From Chryseotalea sanaruensis (GTDB taxonomy: Bacteria > Bacteroidota > Bacteroidia > Cytophagales > Cyclobacteriaceae): 64,000 nucleotides of DNA. The stretch covers positions 1 through 64,000 of the forward strand of contig NZ_BHXQ01000005.1 of the NCBI RefSeq assembly GCF_003990915.1. Direction: 5' to 3'. The translations under genes were made by a program, and so were the position numbers. A model generated the notes under the pieces. It searched no databases and was not told the origin of the DNA. It saw nothing but the letters and a program-made list of their open reading frames with translations. Each line of letters opens with the position of its first letter. Position 1 is the first letter of the stretch. This document shows positions 24,805 to 33,066 of this stretch, piece after piece.

Positions 24805-25552
24805 TTCATTTATAGAGAAACAACAGGCGGGGCGTAAATCCATTGCTGTACTCATCGATCCTGATAAGGTAGACGATGGCGCTAAATTACAGCACCTGAT
24901 TAACCTGGCTACCGAAAATCTTGTTGATTACTTTTTTGTAGGAGGTAGTTTGATCACTACTAATAATCTGGCGGAAGTTGTAAGACAAATTAAAAAGAGT
25001 GTAACTATTCCCGTTGTATTATTCCCCGGTAACAGCATTCAGGTAGAACCCACAGCTGATGCCATTCTTTTTTTATCATTAATCTCGGGTAGAAATCCTG
25101 AGTTACTAATTGGGCAGCATGTAATTGCTGCTCCTATTATTAAGAACACAAAACTTGAAGTATTGCCCACCGGTTATATGCTCATCAACTCGGGAAGAAT
25201 TACATCAGTGGCTTATGTAAGCAACACCATTCCTTTACCAGAAGATAAATATTCGTTAGCAGCCTGCACTGCCATGGCCGGTGAAATGCTCGGTTTGAAA
25301 CTCATGTATTTAGATGCAGGCAGCGGAGCAGAAAATCCAATTTCTCCCCGTATGATTACGGCAATTCGCAAGGCCATCAAGGCGCCTTTACTGGTAGGTG
25401 GAGGAATTAATACTAGTCACAAAGCATTGGCAGCATTAGAGGCCGGTGCTGATACCATTGTTATAGGCAATGCGTTAGAGAAAGATCCTGCACTCTTAAC
25501 CGAACTGGCCGACAAAGTGTACGAATGGAATCAGGGCCTGGCTAAAAAGTAG
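24788..25552 (+). CDS. Geranylgeranylglyceryl/heptaprenylglyceryl phosphate synthase (GGGPS/PcrB family)
   Basis: A 254-residue TIM-barrel prenyltransferase that makes an ether bond between a prenyl diphosphate and sn-glycerol-1-phosphate. Family landmarks are VLIDPDK near 22, YFFVGGSLIT, VVLFPGNS, MYLDAGSGAENPI and PLLVGGGINT followed by DTIVIGNALEKD, which line the phosphate site. Bacteroidota homologues are known to form a group with activity on geranylgeranyl diphosphate. It overlaps the previous gene by 17 bases. The UbiA enzyme in the same cluster could use its product. Confidence 0.93.
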   Translation: MPTIFDSFIEKQQAGRKSIAVLIDPDKVDDGAKLQHLINLATENLVDYFFVGGSLITTNNLAEVVRQIKKSVTIPVVLFPGNSIQVEPTADAILFLSLISGRNPELLIGQHVIAAPIIKNTKLEVLPTGYMLINSGRITSVAYVSNTIPLPEDKYSLAACTAMAGEMLGLKLMYLDAGSGAENPISPRMITAIRKAIKAPLLVGGGINTSHKALAALEAGADTIVIGNALEKDPALLTELADKVYEWNQGLAKK

Positions 25553-25659
25553 ACAGCTTAGCACAGCTCTTTTTAATTTGAACTTAGACAGTCATGTTTG
25601 AATATTTGAGATCCCCTATTTTTTGTATTTGGTTATCTCAACTTCTCACATGTCTATCA

Positions 25660-25691
25660 GCTCGAGGCTTGTAGCTCGAAGCTCGAGGCTA
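25660..25691. repeat. AGCTCGAGGCT-type short intergenic repeat
   Basis: AGCTCGAGGCT occurs twice, separated by a degenerate AGCTCGA, in the gap between convergent genes. The remainder of this 145-base gap is AT-rich, with only a weak hairpin (AGCT/AGCT then TTTTT near 25560). Confidence 0.55.
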
Positions 25692-25697
25692 AATTTA

Positions 25698-27485
25698 TTA
25701 CTCCGCTACTTCCTCTGTCTGATTTTGCTTCTCATACAAATCTCGGTACATACCGTTTTTCTCTAAGAGACTTTCGTGTGTACCTTCTTCCACCACGTTA
25801 CCATCAACCAATACAATAATTTTATTGGCAAGTTTAGCAGAAGACACACGGTGAGAAATGATAATAGTCGTTCGACCCACCATGATGCGTTTAAGACTGT
25901 TGAGAATTGTATTTTCAGTTTTTGTATCCACTGCACTAAGGGCATCATCCAACATTAATATTTTTGGCTCGCGTACAATAGCACGGGCAATAGACACCCG
26001 TTGTTTTTGTCCGCCCGAAAGCGTAATGCCACGTTCACCCACACGCGTTGTAAATCCATTGGGGAAAGCCATAATGTTGTCATACACATCAGCATCTTTG
26101 GCCGCTTGATGAATTCTATCTTCACTCACGTCATCTAAAGCAAAACCAATATTATTGTGAATGGTATCACTGAATAGAAAAACATCTTGTGGTACATAAC
26201 CAATCTGACTGCGCAGGCTGGTCAAGTTATAATCTTGTATGGCCACATCGTCAATACGTATTTCGCCTTCACGCACATCGTACATACGCGAAATAAGATT
26301 TGACACTGTACTTTTTCCTGAACCCGTAGTACCGATAATGGCTAAGCTTTCTCCAGGATTAACAGTGAACGAGATATCTTTCAAAGCCTTAATGCCAGTA
26401 TCCGGATAAGTGAAAGCAACCTTTTTAAATTCAATTTTGCCTTGCAGTTCACGCTCAACATTCTTTTGAGAAACGATATTGGAACTGGTATTTAGAAATT
26501 CATTGATGCGTTTTTGAGAAGCCTCTGCACGTTGCACCAAACTGGTAGTCCAGCCTAAAGAAGTAACAGGCCAGGTAAGTAAGTTTACGTAAATGATAAA
26601 TTCAGCAATGTTTCCAAAAGTAAGTGTGCCTTTAATTACTTCAACACTTCCTGCATAAACAGTTAGCAAAGTGCTTAAGCCTATTAAACCCATGATTAGT
26701 GGGTAAAACAATGACTGTACTTTAGTGAGTTTGAGTGATTGATGTTTATAGTCATCGCTCTCTTTTGTAAAATTTTTAATCGATTCGTTTTCACGATTAA
26801 AAGATTTCAACACACGAATACCACTAAATGCTTCTTGTACAAAGGTGGAAAGTTTGGATTGATGCTTTTGAATTTGCTCTGATCTGCGTTCGATTTTATT
26901 ATTAACCAAAAAGATGCTAAGTGACAAAAGGGGTAAAGGACTTAAGGCATACCAGGTAAGTGTACTGCTGATGCTGAACATCACCGGAATCAACATCACA
27001 AATAAGGTTACCAATTGTAAACCGTACATGATGGCCGGGCCAAGGTACATGCGTACCCGACTCACATCTTCGCTGATGCGGTTCATGATGTCACCAGTAT
27101 TATTTCTTCTGTAAAAACTTAAAGGCAGTGCCTGGTAGTGTTCGTAGATTTCATTTTTTAAATCATATTCAACCAGTCGCGACATAACAATAAGTGTTTG
27201 CCTGACGAAATAAAGGAACAAGCCGCGTAAGAGTGCCATCAAAACAATAAGGCCTGCATAGATGAGGATACCATGCGCAAACACTTCGAAAAAAGTATTT
27301 TGTGCACTTACACCGTTGAGCGCCTTGTGTACACGAATATTTTCAACCACAAGGTCGAGCGCACTTCTTACCAATTGCGCAGGAACAATTTGGAATACGT
27401 TGGAAATGATGACGAACACCGTACCCAGAATCAGATGCCACTTGTACTTAAGAAGGTATTTATTGAGATATTTGAGTTCTTTCAT
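25698..27485 (-). CDS. ABC transporter, fused permease and ATPase (MsbA-like exporter)
   Basis: A 595-residue half-transporter. Six membrane spans fill residues 1-320 (type-I exporter fold). The ATPase domain has Walker A GTTGSGKST near 383, Q-loop GYVPQDVFLF, signature LSGGQKQR, Walker B ILMLDDALSAVD and H-loop TTIIISHR, all intact, so the homodimer should be active. Substrates of this group are lipids, lipopolysaccharide precursors or drugs; sequence does not decide. A monocistronic gene convergent with the GGGPS cluster. Confidence 0.92.
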   Translation of the reverse strand: MKELKYLNKYLLKYKWHLILGTVFVIISNVFQIVPAQLVRSALDLVVENIRVHKALNGVSAQNTFFEVFAHGILIYAGLIVLMALLRGLFLYFVRQTLIVMSRLVEYDLKNEIYEHYQALPLSFYRRNNTGDIMNRISEDVSRVRMYLGPAIMYGLQLVTLFVMLIPVMFSISSTLTWYALSPLPLLSLSIFLVNNKIERRSEQIQKHQSKLSTFVQEAFSGIRVLKSFNRENESIKNFTKESDDYKHQSLKLTKVQSLFYPLIMGLIGLSTLLTVYAGSVEVIKGTLTFGNIAEFIIYVNLLTWPVTSLGWTTSLVQRAEASQKRINEFLNTSSNIVSQKNVERELQGKIEFKKVAFTYPDTGIKALKDISFTVNPGESLAIIGTTGSGKSTVSNLISRMYDVREGEIRIDDVAIQDYNLTSLRSQIGYVPQDVFLFSDTIHNNIGFALDDVSEDRIHQAAKDADVYDNIMAFPNGFTTRVGERGITLSGGQKQRVSIARAIVREPKILMLDDALSAVDTKTENTILNSLKRIMVGRTTIIISHRVSSAKLANKIIVLVDGNVVEEGTHESLLEKNGMYRDLYEKQNQTEEVAE

Positions 27486-27628
27486 CTATTTACTGGTCAT
27501 TCTTTGATCAATTTAGGCCTTCCAGCCTTTCCTACTTTACCCACATAAAAACGCTGCCAAACGGCTGTTTTTGGTAAGAAAATTCGGAGCTATCTAACTA
27601 CAACGAAATATTGTTTTTTATGTTCATG

Positions 27629-27638
27629 CAAACGTTTG
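27629..27638. promoter_or_regulatory. Palindrome CAAACGTTTG, possible operator of the dehydrogenase gene
   Basis: A perfect 10-bp palindrome lies 8 bases upstream of the TAACTTTG promoter box, in the spacer that polymerase covers. The central CG and flanking AAA/TTT resemble LacI-family operators. No repressor gene is adjacent, so this is tentative. Confidence 0.35.
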
Positions 27639-27646
27639 AATTAACC

Positions 27647-27654
27647 TAACTTTG
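27647..27654 (+). promoter_or_regulatory. -7 promoter box (TAACTTTG) of leucine dehydrogenase
   Basis: A perfect TAnnTTTG match 69 bases before the start codon at 27724, predicting a leader of about 63 bases. Confidence 0.6.
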
Positions 27655-27723
27655 CATAAATTTTAACATGCTTCGGCATTAGAAAGGTTGTAAAACTAAA
27701 CATAAATCAAACGCAAAAATTCC

Positions 27724-28824
27724 ATGCAGGTTAAAGAACTTGAAAAGGTGGAGGCTGCCGGTATATTCGGCACACTTACACAAATGGGTCATGAACAAGT
27801 GGTGTTTTGTAATGATGAGGCCACAGGGCTGAAAGCCATCATTGGTATCCACAATACAGTGCTCGGTCCTGCTTTGGGCGGCACACGCATGTGGAATTAT
27901 GCGAGCGAGCAAGAAGCAGTTACTGATGTATTGCGTCTATCTCGTGGTATGACCTTTAAAGCAGCTATTAGCGGCTTGAATTTGGGTGGAGGTAAAGCAG
28001 TAATCATTGGTGATGCCAAAACACAAAAGACTGAAGCTTTCATGAGACGCTTTGGTAAGTTTGTAAACAGCCTTGGTGGTAAATACATTACTGCTGAAGA
28101 CGTAAATATGAAAACTGCCGATATGGAATACATCGGTATGGAAACTAAGCATGTAACAGGTCTGCCTGAAAGCATGGGCGGTAGTGGTGATCCTTCACCG
28201 GTAACTGCTTATGGTGTGTACCTCGGTATGAAATCGACTGCTAAAAAAGTTTACGGTAACGACTCCCTTTCAGGTAAAAAGGTAACTGTACAAGGTGTTG
28301 GTCAGGTAGGTATGTACCTGGTTGAGCATTTGGTAAAAGAAGGTGCCAAAGTTACCATCAACGATATTTCTGAAGAAAAAGTAAAAGCATTGGTTGAAAA
28401 ATTCGGTGTGGCCGTTGTCGGTGCTGAAGAACTATACGATTTAGATATGGACATCTATGCACCCTGTGCTTTAGGTGCTACCCTTAATGATAACACCATT
28501 CCTCGCCTGAAATGTGCGATTGTAGCGGGTGCTGCCAATAACCAGTTGAAAGAGGAGTTGAAGCATGGCTATATGCTAAAAGATAAGAGCATTACTTATG
28601 CTCCTGACTTTCTGATAAATGCCGGTGGTTTAATTAACGTTTATAACGAATACTTGGGTAATTATAACCGCAAGCGTACTTTAGAGCAGGCAGAGAAAAT
28701 CTATACAACTAACTTGAGTATCCTGAATTTGGCTGAAAATGAGAAGATCAGTAGCCAGGAAGCAGCAATTAAATTGTGTGAAAAACGCATTGAAGAAGTA
28801 GGGAGAGTAAGAATTCCCCGCTAA
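27724..28824 (+). CDS. Leucine (Leu/Val/Phe) dehydrogenase
   Basis: A 366-residue enzyme that reversibly deaminates branched-chain amino acids with NAD+, giving 2-oxo acids. The substrate-site segment GPALGGTRMWNY and the catalytic lysines in RGMTFKAAISGLNLGGGKAVI (Lys79, Lys91) are present, as is the Rossmann NAD site VQGVGQVGMYLVEHL. Leucine rather than glutamate specificity is favoured by the short N-terminus and the match to Leu/Val dehydrogenases. In Bacteroidota the products feed iso-branched fatty acid synthesis. It is monocistronic with a palindrome and promoter upstream and a structured repeat downstream. Confidence 0.9.
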   Translation: MQVKELEKVEAAGIFGTLTQMGHEQVVFCNDEATGLKAIIGIHNTVLGPALGGTRMWNYASEQEAVTDVLRLSRGMTFKAAISGLNLGGGKAVIIGDAKTQKTEAFMRRFGKFVNSLGGKYITAEDVNMKTADMEYIGMETKHVTGLPESMGGSGDPSPVTAYGVYLGMKSTAKKVYGNDSLSGKKVTVQGVGQVGMYLVEHLVKEGAKVTINDISEEKVKALVEKFGVAVVGAEELYDLDMDIYAPCALGATLNDNTIPRLKCAIVAGAANNQLKEELKHGYMLKDKSITYAPDFLINAGGLINVYNEYLGNYNRKRTLEQAEKIYTTNLSILNLAENEKISSQEAAIKLCEKRIEEVGRVRIPR

Positions 28825-28842
28825 GCGATTTTCGACTTTCAT

Positions 28843-28910
28843 AACGTCATTTCGATAGAAGAGAGAAATACTCAGGTAATTCTCTGAGAAGCTTCTGCCG
28901 AAATGACGTT
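28843..28910. repeat. Long palindromic element GTCATTTCG type, also a likely terminator
   Basis: AACGTCATTTCG (28843-28854) and its exact complement (28899-28910) bracket a 44-base interior that itself has shorter pairings (AGAAG/CTTCT; AGAGA/TCTCT). The right arm runs into TTTTATTTTTA. Elements with outer arms CGTCATTTCG and internal GAGAAAT are frequent between genes in Bacteroidota. It probably also ends the leucine dehydrogenase transcript. Confidence 0.75.
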
Positions 28911-28918
28911 TTTATTTT

Positions 28919-28926
28919 TAATTTTG
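28919..28926 (+). promoter_or_regulatory. -7 promoter box (TAATTTTG) of nusB
   Basis: A perfect TAnnTTTG match 32 bases before the nusB start, placed right after the palindromic repeat; predicted leader about 26 bases. Confidence 0.55.
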
Positions 28927-28958
28927 CACCATTGTTTCTTTAAAGTCGTTCTTACCAC

Positions 28959-30098
28959 ATGCTTAATCGCCACAGTCTACGCATTAAAACCATGCAGAGC
29001 CTTTTCGCTCTTCATCAGTGCAAAGAGGCCAACCACGGCCTTTGTCTAACCCTTATCACACAACGTTTTGCTCCTGACCTGAACTCCATGGAAGTTCAGA
29101 ATAAAGAATTGCTGAAAGAGCAACGCCAGATTGCATATAAAGTTTTTGAGAATGCGTTTGCAGCTGAGCATGGTAAAGTTGAACACGAAGAACCTAAAAT
29201 TGAAAAGGTTGTAAACGAGGCATTAGAATATTATGCTAAGCAGACTAAGCGCGATGTTGAAAACCAGCGTAAGAATTTAGTGCAGGATGCGGAACGCATC
29301 TATGACTACTACATTTCTGTTTTAAGTCTGGGTGTTGCCATTGCAGAGGCAGCGGCAACCGATAAAAAATTAACACACACAGGCTTTCTGAATAACCTTT
29401 GGGTTAAAGGTTTGCAGAACAGCGAGTCATTGAAAAAAGATTCGTTGAAACTGAACAGACACTGGAACGATAAGATGGATCGCGTGCGTGTTTGGTTCCG
29501 CGATGTTATTCGTACCGATGATAATTACCTGGAGTCGTTAGACAGAAAAACACCTACCCTTGAAGAGCAGCGTAAAGTAGTAAGCCATATTTTCAAAAAA
29601 CTTATTTTGGGTAAAACCATCATCAATGATTTTTTTGAAGAAGAAGTATTGCATTGGGCCGAAGACAAAGAAATTGTAAAAGGCATGGTAGAGAAAACCA
29701 TCAAGACTTACGATCCGCAGAAATCAGATCAATTAGGTTTGATGACACTTTCGCTGGATTGGAATGATGACAAAGCCTTTGTAGAAAAATTATATAACTA
29801 TGCTTCTGATCTACCCGAAGAACAGAGCAAGTTGATTGCAGACAACACCCGTAACTGGGAGGTTGATCGCTTGCCATTAACCGATCGTGTTATTTTAGAA
29901 ATGGCCATAGCCGAGTTAATTACCTTCCCTGGTATTCCGGTAAAAGTTACCATTAACGAATACATTGAATTAGCAAAGGGTTACAGTACACCGAAGAGCC
30001 GCCAGTTTGTAAATGGTATTTTAGATGTGATTGCTAAAACACTTCAAGAAACAGGTACACTCAAGAAGAGTGGAAGAGGGTTGATTGATAATAAGTAA
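28959..30098 (+). CDS. nusB: Transcription antitermination factor NusB, long form
   Basis: A 379-residue protein, about 2.5 times the length of the 139-residue Escherichia coli protein. The N-terminus NRHSLRIKTMQSLFALHQ and the C-terminus RVILEMAIAELITFPGIPVKVTINEYIELAKGYSTPKSRQFVNGILDVI are the NusB core. Between them lies a long, charged, mainly helical region of about 200 residues found in Bacteroidota homologues. NusB binds boxA RNA with S10 to prevent premature termination in rRNA operons. The role of the insertion is not known. Confidence 0.92.
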   Translation: MLNRHSLRIKTMQSLFALHQCKEANHGLCLTLITQRFAPDLNSMEVQNKELLKEQRQIAYKVFENAFAAEHGKVEHEEPKIEKVVNEALEYYAKQTKRDVENQRKNLVQDAERIYDYYISVLSLGVAIAEAAATDKKLTHTGFLNNLWVKGLQNSESLKKDSLKLNRHWNDKMDRVRVWFRDVIRTDDNYLESLDRKTPTLEEQRKVVSHIFKKLILGKTIINDFFEEEVLHWAEDKEIVKGMVEKTIKTYDPQKSDQLGLMTLSLDWNDDKAFVEKLYNYASDLPEEQSKLIADNTRNWEVDRLPLTDRVILEMAIAELITFPGIPVKVTINEYIELAKGYSTPKSRQFVNGILDVIAKTLQETGTLKKSGRGLIDNK

Positions 30099-30138
30099 TC
30101 TTTTATCTTGACTTTTAGTATTAAACGTAAAGATTTTT

Positions 30139-30163
30139 CTTACTTTAACCAACGGTTAGTAAG
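30139..30163. promoter_or_regulatory. Inverted repeat upstream of the TPR-HTH gene
   Basis: CTTACT...AACC and GGTT...AGTAAG form arms of ten bases with a 2-base bulge around AAC, 25 bases before the start codon. No clear TAnnTTTG box accompanies it. It is a candidate site for the regulator encoded downstream. Confidence 0.35.
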
Positions 30164-30187
30164 ACTACCCTAACGTTTGTTGGCATA

Positions 30188-32080
30188 ATGGTGATTTACA
30201 AATTTAAAGGGCTTACCTCTCCTTTTTTAAGGGTGGAGGCAGCAAGATTTACACTAATTGTAATCCTTTCAACACTGAGTGTTGGTGTGGTTAAAGCGCA
30301 ACAAACTTCACCTCGTTCATCTGAGGATATTTATAATGCTGTTTTTTCAAGCAACTTTAATTCACCTGACTCACTCTCCAACTGGATCAATCGGCTTAAT
30401 CAAGACGACAACCAAATTAAGTTTAAATCAGTACATGTATACTATTTAATTTTGAGTAATCAATTAGATTCTGCAGGAGCATTACTCAACCAGATAACAC
30501 CAATATTCGATAAAAATCCAAAATCTTTTGCTAAAGTAGATCATGCCCGACTTTATTTTGTCTGGGCAAGATATGCCCGGAAAGCATATGATGAAAAGCT
30601 GTGTGAAGCCTATTCATTAAAAGCTTACGAGTTTTTTATAGCAGCAAATGATGAATTAATGGCTGCTGCCTCACTTCAAATTTTAGGAGGGCTAATGGTT
30701 CAACTAGGCAACTTACCAAAGGCACTTGATTACACATCAAAGGCATTACGTCTGAAAAAAGAAAATGCTACAGAGTTTATACATTTTCAAAAAGAACTCG
30801 GTACAATCGCCATTATTTATGACCTGATGGGTCTTTATGATAAGGCACTACAATATTACAAAGAGATACTTACATTAACACCAAAAGAAGATCCAGGAAG
30901 TTTTCTAACAACATTGAATAATATAGGAGTGCTCTATGAAAATCTTGAGCAATTAGATAGCGCTTATTACTATTTCGATCTTCTAGAGAAGTCAGCTGAT
31001 AACGATCCAGGGGGAATTAAACAGATGGCTATCTTCGGTAAAGCAAGAGTGCTCAATCTACGAGGGGACTATAATGCCGCGCATAAATTGCTAAGCCAAG
31101 TTAGTAAACGAGATGATAGACAGATTAACTATTGGCGAGCGAAGAATTACCTGGACATGGGTGAATTAAATAAAGCGTTATTGCTTGCTAAAAGAGAATA
31201 CTATGAGGAACTGAATTCAACTAATAGGCGCGATGTGTTAATTAAACTTCTTGACTTACTTTCAACTGCTTACACCATAAAAAAGCAATATGACTCAGCA
31301 CTTTTTTTTAAAAAGAACCAATACATCATTGCCGACTCTCTGTTTAGAAAAGATGCACAACGCAAACTAAGTAATCTTTACATTGAAATTGAAACGATGG
31401 ATAAACAAATTGAAATTGATAGGCTTAATGCCGAAAAAGAAGTCAATGCACTTAGGAATAGAAATCTTAGAATTGTTATCATATTCGGATTGATTGCGGC
31501 CTTGATGACCATTGTTGCTGGCGTGCTTTTTTATAGAAATCGAATGAAGAAACAATTATTAAATAACGCTGCCTTAAACTTTACAATAGAGCAAAAATCT
31601 CGCGACTTACATCACCAAGCTTTAAGAATGATACAGATTAATAATCACCTTGGTGAAATAGAGGATCAACTGCGGAAACTAAAAAAGGAAAGTAGCGAAT
31701 CCCCACAAGAAATACAGCGATTATTGGCTTCAATTAGTCTAAACAAGAATCTAGAAAAAGAATGGGAGAATTTTTCTGACTACTTTAGTTTGGTACATGA
31801 AGGTTTCAGTGAAATAATTGAGAGTAAGTTTCCAAACCTTTCAATTAATGAAAAGAGGTTAATTGTTTTAGTTAGAATGAATTTGACAAATAGGGAAGTT
31901 GCAAGTTTACTTAACATAGAGATATCAAGTGTTAAAATGGCTAAGTACAGACTTAAAAGAAAGCTTGATCTAGCAGAGGATCAGGATTTAGCACAATTCC
32001 TGCAAAGTTTACAGATTGATTCAAACTCTGGAAAACCAATCAAAGAGAAGGTTTTTTTAAATTCCCTTTCTTTGTTGTAA
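30188..32080 (+). CDS. TPR-repeat transmembrane regulator with C-terminal LuxR-like helix-turn-helix
   Basis: A 630-residue protein. A signal peptide-like N-terminus ends VKAQQ. Periplasmic TPR repeats fill about 60-400 (MQLGNLPKALDYTSKALRL; LMGLYDKALQYYKEIL). One membrane span lies at about 425-447 (IVIIFGLIAALMTIVAGVLF), then a coiled coil, and a cytoplasmic helix-turn-helix at about 551-596 (NLTNREVASLLNIEISSVKMAKYRLKRKL). This one-protein layout, sensor outside and DNA-binding domain inside, is a known Bacteroidota type of membrane regulator. No kinase domain is present. Target genes cannot be read; its own upstream inverted repeat is one candidate. Confidence 0.88.
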   Translation: MVIYKFKGLTSPFLRVEAARFTLIVILSTLSVGVVKAQQTSPRSSEDIYNAVFSSNFNSPDSLSNWINRLNQDDNQIKFKSVHVYYLILSNQLDSAGALLNQITPIFDKNPKSFAKVDHARLYFVWARYARKAYDEKLCEAYSLKAYEFFIAANDELMAAASLQILGGLMVQLGNLPKALDYTSKALRLKKENATEFIHFQKELGTIAIIYDLMGLYDKALQYYKEILTLTPKEDPGSFLTTLNNIGVLYENLEQLDSAYYYFDLLEKSADNDPGGIKQMAIFGKARVLNLRGDYNAAHKLLSQVSKRDDRQINYWRAKNYLDMGELNKALLLAKREYYEELNSTNRRDVLIKLLDLLSTAYTIKKQYDSALFFKKNQYIIADSLFRKDAQRKLSNLYIEIETMDKQIEIDRLNAEKEVNALRNRNLRIVIIFGLIAALMTIVAGVLFYRNRMKKQLLNNAALNFTIEQKSRDLHHQALRMIQINNHLGEIEDQLRKLKKESSESPQEIQRLLASISLNKNLEKEWENFSDYFSLVHEGFSEIIESKFPNLSINEKRLIVLVRMNLTNREVASLLNIEISSVKMAKYRLKRKLDLAEDQDLAQFLQSLQIDSNSGKPIKEKVFLNSLSLL

Positions 32081-32182
32081 GTGAACTGTAATTAGTTCTG
32101 AATTTTCAATGGATGTTTAGATTAGAAAGCGCGGGATTAATACTAAGTAAAAACAATTAAGTAAAAGTCGAATATTTGAGAG

Positions 32183-32212
32183 AAAATCAGCGAGAACATC
32201 GCTGATTTTTTT
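32183..32212 (+). terminator. Rho-independent terminator of the TPR-HTH gene
   Basis: A perfect 11-bp stem (AAAATCAGCGA at 32183-32193 with 32199-32209) with a 5-base loop and a 7-T run (32206-32212), about 100 bases after the stop codon. Confidence 0.88.
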
Positions 32213-32295
32213 GTTTTGATGCTAAGTTTTTTAGAATGCTCAATTGAAGTATATGGGCAGAGCTGCTGAATAAGCAATAGCTATTTACTCAACTT

Positions 32296-32775
32296 TTATT
32301 TTATAAATTTTTCAAGCAAAATAAAATCCTGTTGGTACCAATGTTTCTTTATTTCACAGAGTTCTGTAAATCCATTTTTAATTAGAAAGCTTTTTGAAAT
32401 GACATTGTCGGTTCGGCAATCACACCATACTTTATGGCAATCTCTTTCAAGTGCTGACTCAAACAACTTCTCTAAAAGCTTTTTGCCAACTCCGGTTCTT
32501 TTATTACGATTATCAGTAATTATCCATTCTAACCAAATTGTGAAATCATCAAATCGGTTGAAACAGATACCCACAATATTTCCCTGATCTTTGGCCACGA
32601 TAATGGATTTAGGATCATGTCTAATTTTTGCATTGAGATTTTCTAAACGATAATGTTCCTTTTCGTGGTCTTTAGCTTGTTGGTTATAATAAGGAATTCG
32701 TATCAGCTCGTTTTCGAAAATGGTAATTACTTGCTTTAAATCTTCCTCTCTTTCTCCTAAATATTCAGCATTCAT
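32296..32775 (-). CDS. GNAT family N-acetyltransferase
   Basis: A 159-residue acetyl-CoA-dependent acetyltransferase. The A motif NRNKRTGVGKKLLEKLFESA binds the pyrophosphate of acetyl-CoA, preceded by the beta-4 strand IWLEWIITD and followed by motif B (NVISKSFLIKNGFTEL). The acceptor is unknown; proteins of this size acetylate antibiotics, polyamines or protein N-termini. It is a single gene, with no clear promoter box on its 5' side. Confidence 0.88.
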   Translation of the reverse strand: MNAEYLGEREEDLKQVITIFENELIRIPYYNQQAKDHEKEHYRLENLNAKIRHDPKSIIVAKDQGNIVGICFNRFDDFTIWLEWIITDNRNKRTGVGKKLLEKLFESALERDCHKVWCDCRTDNVISKSFLIKNGFTELCEIKKHWYQQDFILLEKFIK

Positions 32776-33066
32776 ACTTTAATATAATATTTATTGAACA
32801 GCTAGAAAATTTTTCTCTCTTGTCTGGTACGCAAGTTCGCTAAAGCAATTATGTAAACAACTGGTAAGTATCTATTGCACCCATTTCCACTATTGTTCAA
32901 GATTGCTTTCTTCTGTGAGTTCGTGCCTGGCGCAAAGGCCGTTTCAATCACTTTTAACCAAGTTTTACGGTTCACTACACGCATTCCCCCGTTCAGTACA
33001 AGGCTTTTGCTTTGACTGTATCCCTTTGCCAGCTTTACAGCGTATATGCATACAAATACCATTATT
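32776..33066. other. 291-base intergenic gap without a supported gene
   Basis: Between the divergent acetyltransferase and SDHY-repeat genes there is no TAnnTTTG box, repeat or hairpin that I can support. A 104-codon reading frame on the minus strand covers most of it and runs into the signal-peptide codons of the next gene; its translation matches no family I know. Confidence 0.5.
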
